In this document: positions 7,668 through 17,200 of the stretch, in pieces
Layout of the letters: every line of letters starts with the position of its first letter
How positions within the stretch are numbered: position 1 is the stretch's first letter
DNA from: Gp6-AA40 sp036407095
GTDB taxonomy: Bacteria > Acidobacteriota > Vicinamibacteria > Vicinamibacterales > UBA2999
DNA: 64,000 bases
Direction: 5' to 3'
Assembly (NCBI GenBank): GCA_036407095.1
Contig: DASWZV010000155.1
Location: forward strand, 1-64,000
Position numbers and translations under genes: made by a program
Notes under the pieces: model-generated
The model's database searches: none
The model's input: only the letters and a program-made list of their open reading frames with translations
What the model was told of the DNA's origin: nothing

Positions 7668-9764
7668 CTATGCACCATTCGTACGCCGTGGACGCGCAGA
7701 CCGCGATCGAGTCGGACGCTCGACCAGTGAGGCAAGCGTGCCGGCCCGGCGCACCAGATCGTCTGTACCGCCACGCGCCCTCTTGACGCCGGTCGCGTTG
7801 CGCTCAGTGATCTGACGGATATCGGCCAGTAGAGTGAGCAGGGACGCGGAGACCGTCGAATGTTGCTTGTTGGCCGCCGTGATCAGCTGAATCTGTTTCG
7901 CCGTGTTCTGAGAGGCGGCGGTCATGTCCTTCATCGTGCTCGCCTGCTCCTTCATCGCGCGCGCGGTCTGATCGGCCTGCAGACGGATGCTCTCCGATCC
8001 ACCAGCAATCTGACTCACCGCCTCGCCCTGCTCGACCATCGCTTTGGTCACGCCGGCAATGTTGCGATGCAACTCCTGAGCGGCTCGTGAGATCTGATCG
8101 CCCGCGGCTGCCTGCTGTGACAATGCGTTGGCCGTGGTCGTCGCACCGCGGCGCATCGAGTCAGCCGCTCTCGTCAGCTCAGCGGCGGTCTTGACCTGCT
8201 CGGCAGTCGCTTTCCGGATCAGAGCGGCCTGGTCCTTCGTGTTCTGCGCCGCCTTCATGATGTCGCGCGCCGCACGGGTCTGTTCCGACATTGCCTTCTT
8301 GACTTCCTGCGTGGTCTTGCGCACCTGATTGTTGGCCTGGACCAGGCCATTCACCGACGTGACCTGTTCCGCGGTCGCCGCAGCAATCAGTCGGGCCTGC
8401 TCCGATGTCGAGGTAATGGCCGTCGCCACGCTTTTTCCCGCGTCGCGATGTTCGTCGGCCGCGCGGGTGATCTGCGCGACGACTCGTGTCGCCTCGTTGA
8501 CGCCATCGAGAATTTTCCGCAGACCCTTCGCACCTTCCTCGGCCTGATTGTTGCTGTCGTCGATCACCCGCAGGCCGTCCGCCGAGGACGACACGGCTTC
8601 CTGCGCGACGTCCTGGAGCGCCTTGATGATGGCGGCGATGTCGGCCGTGGCCTTGGCCGAGCGATCCGCCAGATTGCGAATCTCCTCGGCGACGACGGCG
8701 AACCCGCGGCCGGCATCTCCCGCGCGCGCGGCCTCGATCGACGCATTCAGCGACAGCAGGTTCGTCCGTTCCGCGATCAGGTTGATCGTGTCGACGATGC
8801 TGCTGATGTCGTTGGCGCGCTTGCCCATGTCCTTGATGACCGTGGCCGACTGTGCGACCGAGTCGCGGACGCGACCGAAGCCCTGGATTGCCCGCTGCAC
8901 GCTGATGCCGCCTTCCTCGGCGTCGCGGCTCGATCGCCGCGTGATCTCGTCGGCCTGTTTCGCGAGCGACGCCAGCGACTGACCGGCGCGTTCCAGCTGA
9001 AGGGCGGTCGAAGCGGCCGACGTCGCCGCGTCGCTGATCCGTTGCCCGTTCTGTGCGACGCTCTGAACCGATTTCGCGAGTTCATCGGTCGAGGCGGTCG
9101 TCTGCTCGACGCTCGAGGCGAGCCGGTCGGTCATCGCCGTGACCTCTTCGATCGACGCGGCCGTTTCGTTGATCGATGACGATGTCTCCTCGGCGCTGGC
9201 GGCGAGTTCGTCGGCGTTGACCGCCACCCCCTGAATCGAGCGCGTCACTTCTTCAAGACCTGCGGCCGTCTCGTTGACCGAGGAGACCAGCGTCTCGGTA
9301 TCGGCCGTCACCGATTTCACTGACGACGCCATCTCGATCATCGCGCTCGTCACCTGCTGCGCTGCGGTCGCCATGCCTTCGGTGGTCCGGGTGACGCTCT
9401 GAATCGACGCGCTGGTTTCTTGCGAGGACGTTGCGACGTCCCGGATGGTGACCGCGAGGGTTTCGGTGCCGGAGGCGACCTCGCCGATCGATGCCGCGAC
9501 TTCGTTGATCCCCGACGCGAGATGTTCGGTCGATGTCGTGACCGATTCCGCCTGTCCCGCGGTGTCCTTCAGTGACGACGCCAGTTGATTGACGGTGCTG
9601 ACCGCGCTGTCGAGCGACTGCACCTGCGTGTCGGCGCCCTGCGAGACTTCGTCGGCCAGCCGCGCGATCATCTTCGCGGCGTCGGTGATCTCGGTCGCCT
9701 CACTCAGGAGCACCCGCCGACCGCGAACGTCCGCCTGATGTCCATTACCGTTGCCTGCTGCCAT
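7668..9764 (-). CDS. Soluble methyl-accepting chemotaxis protein without sensor domain
   Basis: 698 residues, essentially all coiled coil. There is no signal peptide, transmembrane segment, HAMP or ligand domain. The signalling tip ERTNLLSLNASIEAARAGDA and GRGFAVVAEEIRNLADRS lie near the middle (about 330-375), so two arms of about 330 residues each form an unusually long hairpin. The N-terminal arm contains about 42-residue repeats (ETAAGLEEVT, ETSSSINETAASIEEVT). There is no C-terminal CheR-docking pentapeptide. The start is ATG 9764 with an excellent ribosome site (CAGGAGAA). It presumably sits in a cytoplasmic array with CheA/CheW and receives its input from a partner, for which the next gene is an obvious candidate. 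Confidence 0.9.
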   Translation of the reverse strand: MAAGNGNGHQADVRGRRVLLSEATEITDAAKMIARLADEVSQGADTQVQSLDSAVSTVNQLASSLKDTAGQAESVTTSTEHLASGINEVAASIGEVASGTETLAVTIRDVATSSQETSASIQSVTRTTEGMATAAQQVTSAMIEMASSVKSVTADTETLVSSVNETAAGLEEVTRSIQGVAVNADELAASAEETSSSINETAASIEEVTAMTDRLASSVEQTTASTDELAKSVQSVAQNGQRISDAATSAASTALQLERAGQSLASLAKQADEITRRSSRDAEEGGISVQRAIQGFGRVRDSVAQSATVIKDMGKRANDISSIVDTINLIAERTNLLSLNASIEAARAGDAGRGFAVVAEEIRNLADRSAKATADIAAIIKALQDVAQEAVSSSADGLRVIDDSNNQAEEGAKGLRKILDGVNEATRVVAQITRAADEHRDAGKSVATAITSTSEQARLIAAATAEQVTSVNGLVQANNQVRKTTQEVKKAMSEQTRAARDIMKAAQNTKDQAALIRKATAEQVKTAAELTRAADSMRRGATTTANALSQQAAAGDQISRAAQELHRNIAGVTKAMVEQGEAVSQIAGGSESIRLQADQTARAMKEQASTMKDMTAASQNTAKQIQLITAANKQHSTVSASLLTLLADIRQITERNATGVKRARGGTDDLVRRAGTLASLVERPTRSRSARPRRTNGA

Positions 9765-9791
9765 AGCGATTCTCCTGGACTGTGACCGCGG

Positions 9792-10259
9792 CTACGCCGC
9801 AACGTCCGGGTTCGTGTCGACGAGCGGAGTCATATTGAGGATCAGAATGATTCGCTCGTCCATCGTGGCTACCCCTGACACGTAATTTCCGCTCAACCCG
9901 CGAATCGCGTCGTTCGGCGGATGGATCAGGTGGTCGGCAATCGACACGAACTCGCGGGCCGAATCCGCGAGCAGGCCGATCCGCCTGTTGTTCATCTCGA
10001 CGATGAGCAGCCGGGCACGGATACCGGGCGCCTCACGTTCGAACCCAAACCGGACGCGAAGGTTGACGACCGGCACCACCTGCCCGCGGGAGAACGCCAC
10101 CCCTTCGATGAACGGCGCGGCATTGGGCACCGCCGTAATCTGTCCGACCATTTCCATGTGCCGGACCTGATCGCTCGGCAGCGCGTAGGTCGTGCCCGCG
10201 ACCGAAAACAGGATGTAGGGCCGCACGTTCGTCGTGGCAGGGGTTTCGTTCGTGCTCAT
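9792..10259 (-). CDS. cheW: Chemotaxis coupling protein
   Basis: 155-residue CheW linking CheA to the receptor. It is a single CheW-like beta-barrel domain: PYILFSVAGTTYALP, ITAVPNAAPFIEGVAFSRGQ, VPVVNLRVRFG, then GLLADSAREFVSI. I chose ATG 10259 because an AGGA site overlapping the cheA stop sits about 9 bases upstream; an in-frame GTG at 10274 (GTGA overlap with cheA) would add five residues. The gene is followed after 27 bases by the receptor gene. Confidence 0.93.
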   Translation of the reverse strand: MSTNETPATTNVRPYILFSVAGTTYALPSDQVRHMEMVGQITAVPNAAPFIEGVAFSRGQVVPVVNLRVRFGFEREAPGIRARLLIVEMNNRRIGLLADSAREFVSIADHLIHPPNDAIRGLSGNYVSGVATMDERIILILNMTPLVDTNPDVAA

Positions 10260-10270
10260 GTGCGTGTTCC

Positions 10271-12223
10271 TCACACCGCCGCGCGGATCGCGCTGCCGCG
10301 ATGGCGCAACGTTCGCGTCAGTCCGATCACATCCAGAATCAGCACCAGGCGCCCGTCGCCCAGTTCGGTGGCACCTGAGATGCCGGTCATGGTGACCAAT
10401 GGATCGTGAAGCATCTTCACTACGATCTCGCGCTGACCCGAGATGCGGTCGACGAGGATCCCGACCGCACCCAGACCGGTGCCGATGATGATCACGTGCA
10501 GTCGCTGTCGTTCGGGCGCGTCGATGCCGAACAGCCGCGCGAGACGAACCACGGGCAACGGCATGCCGCGATGGACCACGAGCTCGTTGTGCTCAATCGC
10601 TCGTACCGCCGCGCAATCGATTTCGGCGACTTCCTGAACCGCGGACTGAGGGACGGCGAACGTGCGCGATCCCACGTGCACGATCAACGCGTCGGTGATG
10701 GCAAGCGTGAGCGGCAGCACAGCCCTGAATGTTGTGCCTGCTCCAGGGCCCGTCACCACGCTGAGCGACCCACCCAGCTCCTGAATGCTGCCGCGGACCA
10801 CGCTCATCCCGATGCCGCGTCCGCTTGCGCGGTCGGCCTGGTCGCGGGTGGAGAAGCCGGACGAGCAGATCACGTCGAGCAGCGCCTGCGAATCCAGCTC
10901 TCCGGGAGGCAGATCGAGTCCGGCATCGCGCGCCCGTCTGGCAATCGCATCCGCGTCCATCCCGCGTCCGTCGTCGCTCACTTCGATGACGACCGAGTCG
11001 CCGATGGTCGATGCCGCCAGGCGGATCGTCCCGTCGGGGCGCTTACCAGCGGTGATGCGCTCCTCCGGGCTCTCGATCCCGTGGCTCACGGCGTTGCGAA
11101 CGAGATGCAGTACCGGGTCCATCATCCGTTCGATCAGGAATTTGTCGATCTCCGTCGATTGGCCGGCCAGTTCGAGCTGCACCTGCTTGCCGGCGTCGCG
11201 AGCCAGATCGCGAACCACGAACGGCATGCGCCGGAAGATCTCCGACACTGGCACCAGCCGGACACGCATCACACCTTCGCGCAGATCGCGGAGCTGACGT
11301 TCGATGCTCTCGGTGTGCTCTTCGAGCGTTCGCCAGATCGCCGCGGGGACGTACGATTCGACACGCAGCAGCGTGTCTTCGAGGCGGGCGCGCGAGACGA
11401 CGAGGTCACTGACGAAACGCATCAGATCGTCGAGCCGCCCCAGGTCGACGCGGACATAGTTGGCCGGCCCGGGAGACGTGGCAGTGAGACGAGGATGCGG
11501 CGCAGCGGGAACATCGACCGGTCGTGGTACAGCCGCCTGCTCGAAGGCCTCGATGCTGACGCCGTCGTCCCGCCACGATCGCAGCGTGTCTTCCGGGATG
11601 CCGGTCACGAGGAATTCGAACACGATGCCGCCATCTTTCGTGATCTGCGGCGCGACGCGTTCGATGTGGCCGATTTCGCTCAGGCGGGTGCGGATCGTGT
11701 CGACCTTTACGCCCCGCGTGATCAGATCCGCGGTCGGAGTGAACGTCACACGAATCGGCGAGGCCAGATCGTGCGTCCGCACCGTCGCCGTCGCCGGCGG
11801 CTCCTCCTGGCGTGATGACGATGCGCTGCAGACAGCAGTGAATTGATCCAGCAGTTGATCTATGGACGGGATGGCTGAGCCTTCGCGATGTGCGACGATG
11901 ACCTGTTCGAGTACGTTCGTCGCCGAGACGAGTGTTTCGAAGACCGGTGGGGTCAGCACCGAACGTCGCTCGCGAACCCGAGACAGACAACTCTCCATCT
12001 CGTGCGCCAGCTGTTCGGCTTCGCGCAGTTCGACCATCGCCGAGATGCCCTTCAACGAGTGAAAGCTGCGAAACAGTTCGTCGACGATGGTCGCCGGCAG
12101 CTCGTCGTGGTCCATCGCAGCCTCGAGCAGCAATAGATGCTGCCGCGCGGTCGCGAGATGCTCCTCGGACTCGGCGAAGTAGTCGTCCATGAAGGACGCT
12201 ATGAAGTCGGGCCGCTCGTCCAT
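10271..12223 (-). CDS. cheA: Chemotaxis histidine kinase
   Basis: 650-residue CheA. P1 HPt domain with phospho-His54 in LFRSFHSLKGISAM; a region at about 150-240 in the P2 position that does not look like classical P2; P3 dimerisation (about 260-330); P4 kinase with N box HLVRNAVSHGIE, G1 DDGRGMDADAI and G2 GRGIGMSVVR; C-terminal P5 CheW-like domain (about 505-640). All catalytic motifs are present. It starts 6 bases after the upstream receiver gene. It autophosphorylates under receptor control and passes phosphate to the receivers and CheB. Confidence 0.95.
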   Translation of the reverse strand: MDERPDFIASFMDDYFAESEEHLATARQHLLLLEAAMDHDELPATIVDELFRSFHSLKGISAMVELREAEQLAHEMESCLSRVRERRSVLTPPVFETLVSATNVLEQVIVAHREGSAIPSIDQLLDQFTAVCSASSSRQEEPPATATVRTHDLASPIRVTFTPTADLITRGVKVDTIRTRLSEIGHIERVAPQITKDGGIVFEFLVTGIPEDTLRSWRDDGVSIEAFEQAAVPRPVDVPAAPHPRLTATSPGPANYVRVDLGRLDDLMRFVSDLVVSRARLEDTLLRVESYVPAAIWRTLEEHTESIERQLRDLREGVMRVRLVPVSEIFRRMPFVVRDLARDAGKQVQLELAGQSTEIDKFLIERMMDPVLHLVRNAVSHGIESPEERITAGKRPDGTIRLAASTIGDSVVIEVSDDGRGMDADAIARRARDAGLDLPPGELDSQALLDVICSSGFSTRDQADRASGRGIGMSVVRGSIQELGGSLSVVTGPGAGTTFRAVLPLTLAITDALIVHVGSRTFAVPQSAVQEVAEIDCAAVRAIEHNELVVHRGMPLPVVRLARLFGIDAPERQRLHVIIIGTGLGAVGILVDRISGQREIVVKMLHDPLVTMTGISGATELGDGRLVLILDVIGLTRTLRHRGSAIRAAV

Positions 12224-12229
12224 GTGAGC

Positions 12230-12637
12230 TCAGATCGCGCTCGAGCGAGACAACGGTTGATGAGGTGGTGGGCTCGAGAGCGCTTCGCTCACGATCGTTG
12301 CGAGAACTGATGGAGTAAACGGCTTCGTCAGGAACGCCGAGGCTCCCGCGCGCATCGCGGCATCGCGACTGGTCGTGTCTCTGCGCGTAGTGAGCACGAC
12401 GACCGGGAGGTCTTTGTAGCGGTTGTGCGAGCGGACGAACCTCAACACATCGAGCCCGTGCATGTCGGGCATGTTGAGATCCAACACGACCAGACGCACC
12501 GACGAGACTGCCAACGATTCGATCGCTTCCAGCCCGGTCGACGCTTCCGTGAAGGCGACGTCGTCCAGCCCAGCCAGCGACGCCTGGACCATCTTGCGGA
12601 TTGTCGGCGAGTCGTCGACCAGGAGAATTGTGTTCAT
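12230..12637 (-). CDS. cheY: CheY-like response regulator, first gene of the operon
   Basis: 135-residue receiver: LLVDDSPTIRKMV, phospho-Asp in RLVVLDLNMPDMHG (about 55), Thr in VVVLTTRR and Lys in AFLTKPFTPS, with a short Ser/Pro-rich tail. It opens the operon and is followed at 6 bases by cheA. On the minus strand a TATACT box at 12712-12707 lies about 70 bases upstream of the ATG, but no convincing -35 stands in front of it. I see no good Shine-Dalgarno before ATG 12637. Confidence 0.93.
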   Translation of the reverse strand: MNTILLVDDSPTIRKMVQASLAGLDDVAFTEASTGLEAIESLAVSSVRLVVLDLNMPDMHGLDVLRFVRSHNRYKDLPVVVLTTRRDTTSRDAAMRAGASAFLTKPFTPSVLATIVSEALSSPPPHQPLSRSSAI

Positions 12638-12776
12638 AAGTCAGCGAGAGTGCTGGCGGTTGGGGACCCGCCCCTCGCGATGCGACTGTCGTCAGCGCAA
12701 ACCGCAAGTATACTCGCCCATCCAGAACGCATCTCTTCAATCGGCGATAGGCATTTCTTCTTCAGACAGTGAACAG

Positions 12777-12794
12777 ATCAGGTGTTCACCTGAT
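12777..12794. promoter_or_regulatory. 18-bp dyad ATCAGGTG-TT-CACCTGAT
   Basis: A perfect 8-2-8 inverted repeat in the 225-bp gap between the end of the DUF4136-like gene and the chemosensory operon. It lies about 140 bases upstream of the operon's first ATG. It could be an operator or a small hairpin; no T-run follows on either strand, so an intrinsic terminator is unlikely. Confidence 0.4.
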
Positions 12795-12862
12795 GAGCAC
12801 CTCAGGGCAACCCGGAGAAGCTCAGAGCGCGACGTGCGTGCGGGTCGAGCGGTGTGGTGGTG

Positions 12863-13363
12863 TTATTTCTGAGTGCGGGTGGGGTACTTCGCAAATATTT
12901 CTGCGACCACGGCATCGATCGCCGCATGCAGTTTGTCGCGATCCAGATCGATCGGCTTGTCGACCCGCCCGCGGAACAGCTCCTTGCGCGTCCCAGGGTC
13001 GCGCATCACCACGAGCAGCGAGCCCACCGGGTATTGGGGGCGTGTCGCTTCAGTGGTCGCGGGCTTCGCCTTCACATCGACGTCGGTCCGTTGCAGTGAG
13101 GCGTACGACACCGTCACATCGCTCGGACCTGACGGACGCTTCTCGAGGCCAAGCGACATCAGCTCGTGGTCGATCGCATCGACGATCTGCTGATTCACGT
13201 CCTTGTCGAAGGACGGGGAGCCGGTCTCCCACGAATAGCTTTTGATCTTGTTGAAATCCGCCTTGCGATCGGCCGTGACCGTGACGCCGTACTTCGGCGT
13301 CTGCCCGACGACCGACACGACACCGAACAGCAGCACCACACAAGCGATCGAGATACGGCTCAT
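12863..13363 (-). CDS. Secreted DUF4136-like protein
   Basis: 166 residues with a clear signal peptide (MSRISIACVVLLFGVVSVVG). The body has the DUF4136 pattern: a short strand YGVTVTADRKADFNKIKSYSW, then DVNQQIVDAIDHELMSLGLE, DVTVSYASL and a C-terminal LHAAIDAVVAEIFAKYP helix. There is no lipobox Cys. DUF4136 proteins are envelope proteins of unknown function. ATG 13363 is chosen because GAGGAG lies 6 bases upstream and the signal peptide starts there; an in-frame ATG at 13390 overlaps the upstream stop. It is the second gene of a pair with 13387-13947. Confidence 0.8.
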   Translation of the reverse strand: MSRISIACVVLLFGVVSVVGQTPKYGVTVTADRKADFNKIKSYSWETGSPSFDKDVNQQIVDAIDHELMSLGLEKRPSGPSDVTVSYASLQRTDVDVKAKPATTEATRPQYPVGSLLVVMRDPGTRKELFRGRVDKPIDLDRDKLHAAIDAVVAEIFAKYPTRTQK

Positions 13364-13386
13364 GACGCTCCTCACAGGATCGGCAG

Positions 13387-13947
13387 TCATTGCTTCGCTG
13401 CTTCGACAGTCAGCTGGACCGGTGCAGTCGCGAAATCGTCCAGGATCGGTCCGCCATCCGGCGCCCGTTTGACACGTGCCGCCGGAGCCATCGTGCCCGA
13501 GCCTGTGTTGCGATCATCGAGCTGGAGGTCGATCACCGTCAGCTCGAAGCCGCCGCGGGGCTTCGAGGTATCGCGCGCAATGAAGAAAAACGGCTTGTCG
13601 GCCACCAGGACCAGCCGCCGGCGGTCGTCGGTCTTCGTCTCCCACGCATAGCGGAGATCGACATGCCCGGACTTGTTGCCGACTTGACCGATCACCGGCC
13701 GCGGACGCAACGCGTCCATGAACCCCTGGTAGCCGCGGTATTTGAGCCCGTCGAGGACGAACGTCCGGTCGTCCGGATCCATGAGCCGCTCGACTGTGAT
13801 CGTCAACGTTGACGAAATCGTCGTCTCAGTGCCGGTGAAGTTCGCACGCGCAGTCAGGGTCATCGGATACGAGGCTGCGACGCTCGACGCGAACATCAGA
13901 CACGCGAGCGCCCCGACTGCGGCGGCGAGCTGGACGAGTCGACCCAT
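13387..13947 (-). CDS. Secreted protein of unknown function
   Basis: 186 residues with a signal peptide (LVQLAAAVGALACLMFASSVAA). The mature part looks all-beta: ANFTGTETTISSTLTITVER, a region around LDGLKYRGYQGFMDAL, then FFFIARDTSKPRGGFELTV. No domain is recognised. AAGGAG sits 6 bases before ATG 13947. Its stop lies 23 bases before the preferred start of the DUF4136-like gene, so the two form a small envelope operon. The 267 bases up to the divergent kinase gene (14215) hold the presumed promoters for both directions. Confidence 0.75.
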   Translation of the reverse strand: MGRLVQLAAAVGALACLMFASSVAASYPMTLTARANFTGTETTISSTLTITVERLMDPDDRTFVLDGLKYRGYQGFMDALRPRPVIGQVGNKSGHVDLRYAWETKTDDRRRLVLVADKPFFFIARDTSKPRGGFELTVIDLQLDDRNTGSGTMAPAARVKRAPDGGPILDDFATAPVQLTVEAAKQ

Positions 13948-14214
13948 TGATACTCCTTGCCCTGAACGTCATCCTGATCGCCACACGCGGGCAGGCCACG
14001 GCCGGTCGCGGGTTGCTCGTTGCCCGCGCGCGCCTTGTCGAAGTAACAGCGCGTACGCGGCGTCAGGCCGCCCGAGTATGCGAACCGCGTACCGACGTTC
14101 ACGCCGGTCGCGCTGACATTCTGCGCGGGCGCGCGGAACCTACACGTCAGGTCGGATGCGACTCCCGATAACATTGTTGGAACTGCGGGCCGTCAGGACT
14201 GCGGCGCATTCGTC

Positions 14215-17200
14215 ATGACCGAGTCTCGCTATCAGATCATCGAGACCATCGGGCGCGGGGGCATGGGCGAAGTGTGTCTCGCAGACGACCTCATGCTCGA
14301 CCGCAAGGTCGCCCTCAAGTTCGTCACGGCGCTCGCAGAGTCAGACGCCCCCGATCATCTGCTGGGAGAGGCGCGCGCGGCCGCCGCCCTCGATCATCCG
14401 TTCATCTGCTCGATCTACGAGGTCACGGCGTTCGACGGGCGGCCCTGCATTGCCATGGAGTACATCCGAGGCGAGTCGCTCGAACGGCGGCTGCGTCGCG
14501 GACCGCTCCCGATCGGTGACGCCCTGCACGCCGGAGAGGAGATCGCCGAGGCCCTCGATGCGGCGCACAAAAGGCGCGTGGTCCACCGCGACCTGAAGCC
14601 GGCGAACGTGATGCTCACCGAAGATGGCCATATCAAGGTCATGGACTTCGGGCTCGCCGTGAGGCTGCCCCACACTGATCGAGTCGAACACGTGGCGACG
14701 GTCACCCGTCCGCCGACGGACACCGTTGTCGGTGGCACGCCGGCGTACATGGCCCCCGAGCAGATTCGCGGCGAGCCGGCGGATCGGCGTTCCGATCTCT
14801 TCTCGTTCGGCGTGCTGCTCTACGAGATGGTCTCGGGAAGCAACCCCTTCGAGCGGGTTGGCATCGAGGCCACGCTCGCGGCCATTCTCGGTGAAACCGT
14901 CGAGGCGCTTCACGATCAGCGGGCCGCGATTCCACGAGCGGTCGATGCCTTGCTCGTTCGATTGCTTGCAAAGGACCCGGCGGCCCGACCTCAATCTTTC
15001 GGCGATGTACGCATGGCCCTCCGCGCGTGCGTGGCCGAGGCACCACCGTCGCAGACGCCGATGGCGCCGGTCTTGGTCGATCAGAGCGTTGGTGGACCCG
15101 GGCTGATCGGACGCGACGCTGAGCGTGCCCAAATGCGGCATCTGATCAGTCAAGCCATGTCGGGCCGCGGCAGTCTCATCGTGGTGCGGGGCGACGCCGG
15201 TGTCGGCAAGACTCGACTTGCCGAGGACGTGCTCACGGCCGCGCGTACGCTCGGATGTCAGACATTGGTCGGCCGATGCTACGAGCAGGAAGGCACGCCG
15301 GCTCTCATCCCGTACATCGAAGTCCTCGAGGACGCCTGCCGGCTCATGCCCGGAGCCTCGTTCCGCCGGGCGGTCGGCGCAAGCGCTGCCGAACTGGCGA
15401 CGCTGATGCCTGAACTGCGTCGGCTTTTTCCCGACATGGCGCCGCCGCTGCCGCTGCCGCCAGACTTGCGGCAGCGATTTCTGTTCACCAACGTTCGCGA
15501 CTTCCTCGCCCGCAGCGGCCGGTTCATGCCGCTCGTGATCTTCATCGACGACCTGCAGTTCGCCGACGAGGCCACGTGGCTGCTGACGCACTATCTGGCA
15601 CCGCAGCTCCCGACCCTGCCGATTGTCGTCATCGTCGCGTTTGGTGACGTCGAGGATCCACGTCCCCCTGTCAGCAAGGGACGATTTCAAGCACTGCTGG
15701 ACAAGGTCCGCGGTCAGTCGCGCAAGGGGTTCACGCGGCGGGCGCTCGAGATCGCGCTCGATGGCCTGATCAGCCAGGGCTGCGCCAAAGCGATAGCCTT
15801 GCCGCCGTTGGCACCCGGCGACGTGCATGATGTGCTCGCCAGTCTCGGACAGGCCAACCCTCCGGCGCGCCTCGTGCGCACGTTTGCCGATCACACCGGT
15901 GGAAACCCGTTCTTCATCGTCGAGCTCTTCCGTCACTTGAGAGACGAGGGTCGATTGTTCGATGCGCGAAACCAGTGGACGCGCGGACTCGATCTCTCGG
16001 AGGACGATCTCCCTCAATCGGTGCGCGTGGTCCTCCAGCGCAGGGTGAAGCGTGTGTCCTCAGACACGCAGCATGTGCTCGAGGCCGCCGCGGTGATCGG
16101 CCGCCACTTCGAGCCGGACCTTCTCGAGGAAGTGGCGGAGGTCGATGGCGATCGGTTGATTGCGGCACTTGACGAGGCCGAGCGCGCCCGCATCATCAGA
16201 GGTCCTTCTGGACGCCGCGATCCCGCGTGGCGCTTCGTTCATCACCTGACCTGTCAGACACTCGCCAGCGAGATTCCACACCTGCGTCGCCAGCGGATTC
16301 ATCTGCATGTCGCGGATGCGATGACGCGGCTCGACCGGGAGTCGCGCGCGTACACCTCCGCGATCGCTCATCATCTGTACTGTGCGGGTCGCCTCGCCGA
16401 TCCCGCCAGGACCGCGCGTGCACTGATCGCAGCCGGCGAGGCCGCGGCCCTCGTCTACGCGACTGAAGACGCCGTGCAGCACTATCGTCGTGCCCTCGAG
16501 GTTCTGCAGGACACGAGCGGCCACGACGCTGCCCGGCGCGCGATCCAGGAGACGCTTGGCGACCTGCTGACTGTGCTCGGCGATCGTGCCGCAGCGATGG
16601 AGCAGTACGAACACGTGGGCGACGCGTATCGCTCGAGTCATGCCGCTGTCGATCGCGCCCGGGTCGCGCGGAAGATTGGCACGCTTCACTGGCAGGCTGG
16701 CGATCGGAACGAGGCGATGGCATCGTATCAGCGTGCGCTCGGCTGGTTGTCGGAGTCGGACGCCTACCTCGAAACGGCCCATCTCTATCAGGAGTTGGGC
16801 CTTGCGGCCTTTCGGAGCGGCGACAACTCCAAGGCGATCGAGTGGGCCGAGCGCGCGCTGCAATCGGCGGAGCAGGCGCTGGCCACGCCGGCGTCCGACG
16901 CTGTGCCGATCACAAAGGCCGCCGCCGCGGCGATCGCGCATGCCACGAACACGATCGGCGTTGCTTTGGCACGTTCGGGTCAGCTCGATGCCGCACGCGA
17001 GCACATCGAACGCAGTCTGTCGGCTGCCGAGGAACTTGGGCTGCTCGACGTGGCGTGCCGCGCGTACGCCAACCTCGGCGTGTTGTACAGCTCGGTCGAA
17101 CCGAAACGGGCGATCGAGGTCTCCAGGGCCGGGCTCGAGATCGCGTCGAAGATCGGCGCGCCGTCGCTGCAGTCATATCTCTATGCGAATCTGGCAGCTG

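Noticed and set aside
12777..12794. Intrinsic terminator for the secreted-protein operon
   Set aside because: The hairpin is short and not followed by a T-run on either strand.
13896..14174. 92-residue minus-strand frame between the secreted protein gene and the kinase gene
   Set aside because: It has coding-like third positions but no ribosome site, no signal peptide, and overlaps the ribosome site and start of the 13387-13947 gene; at best a remnant.
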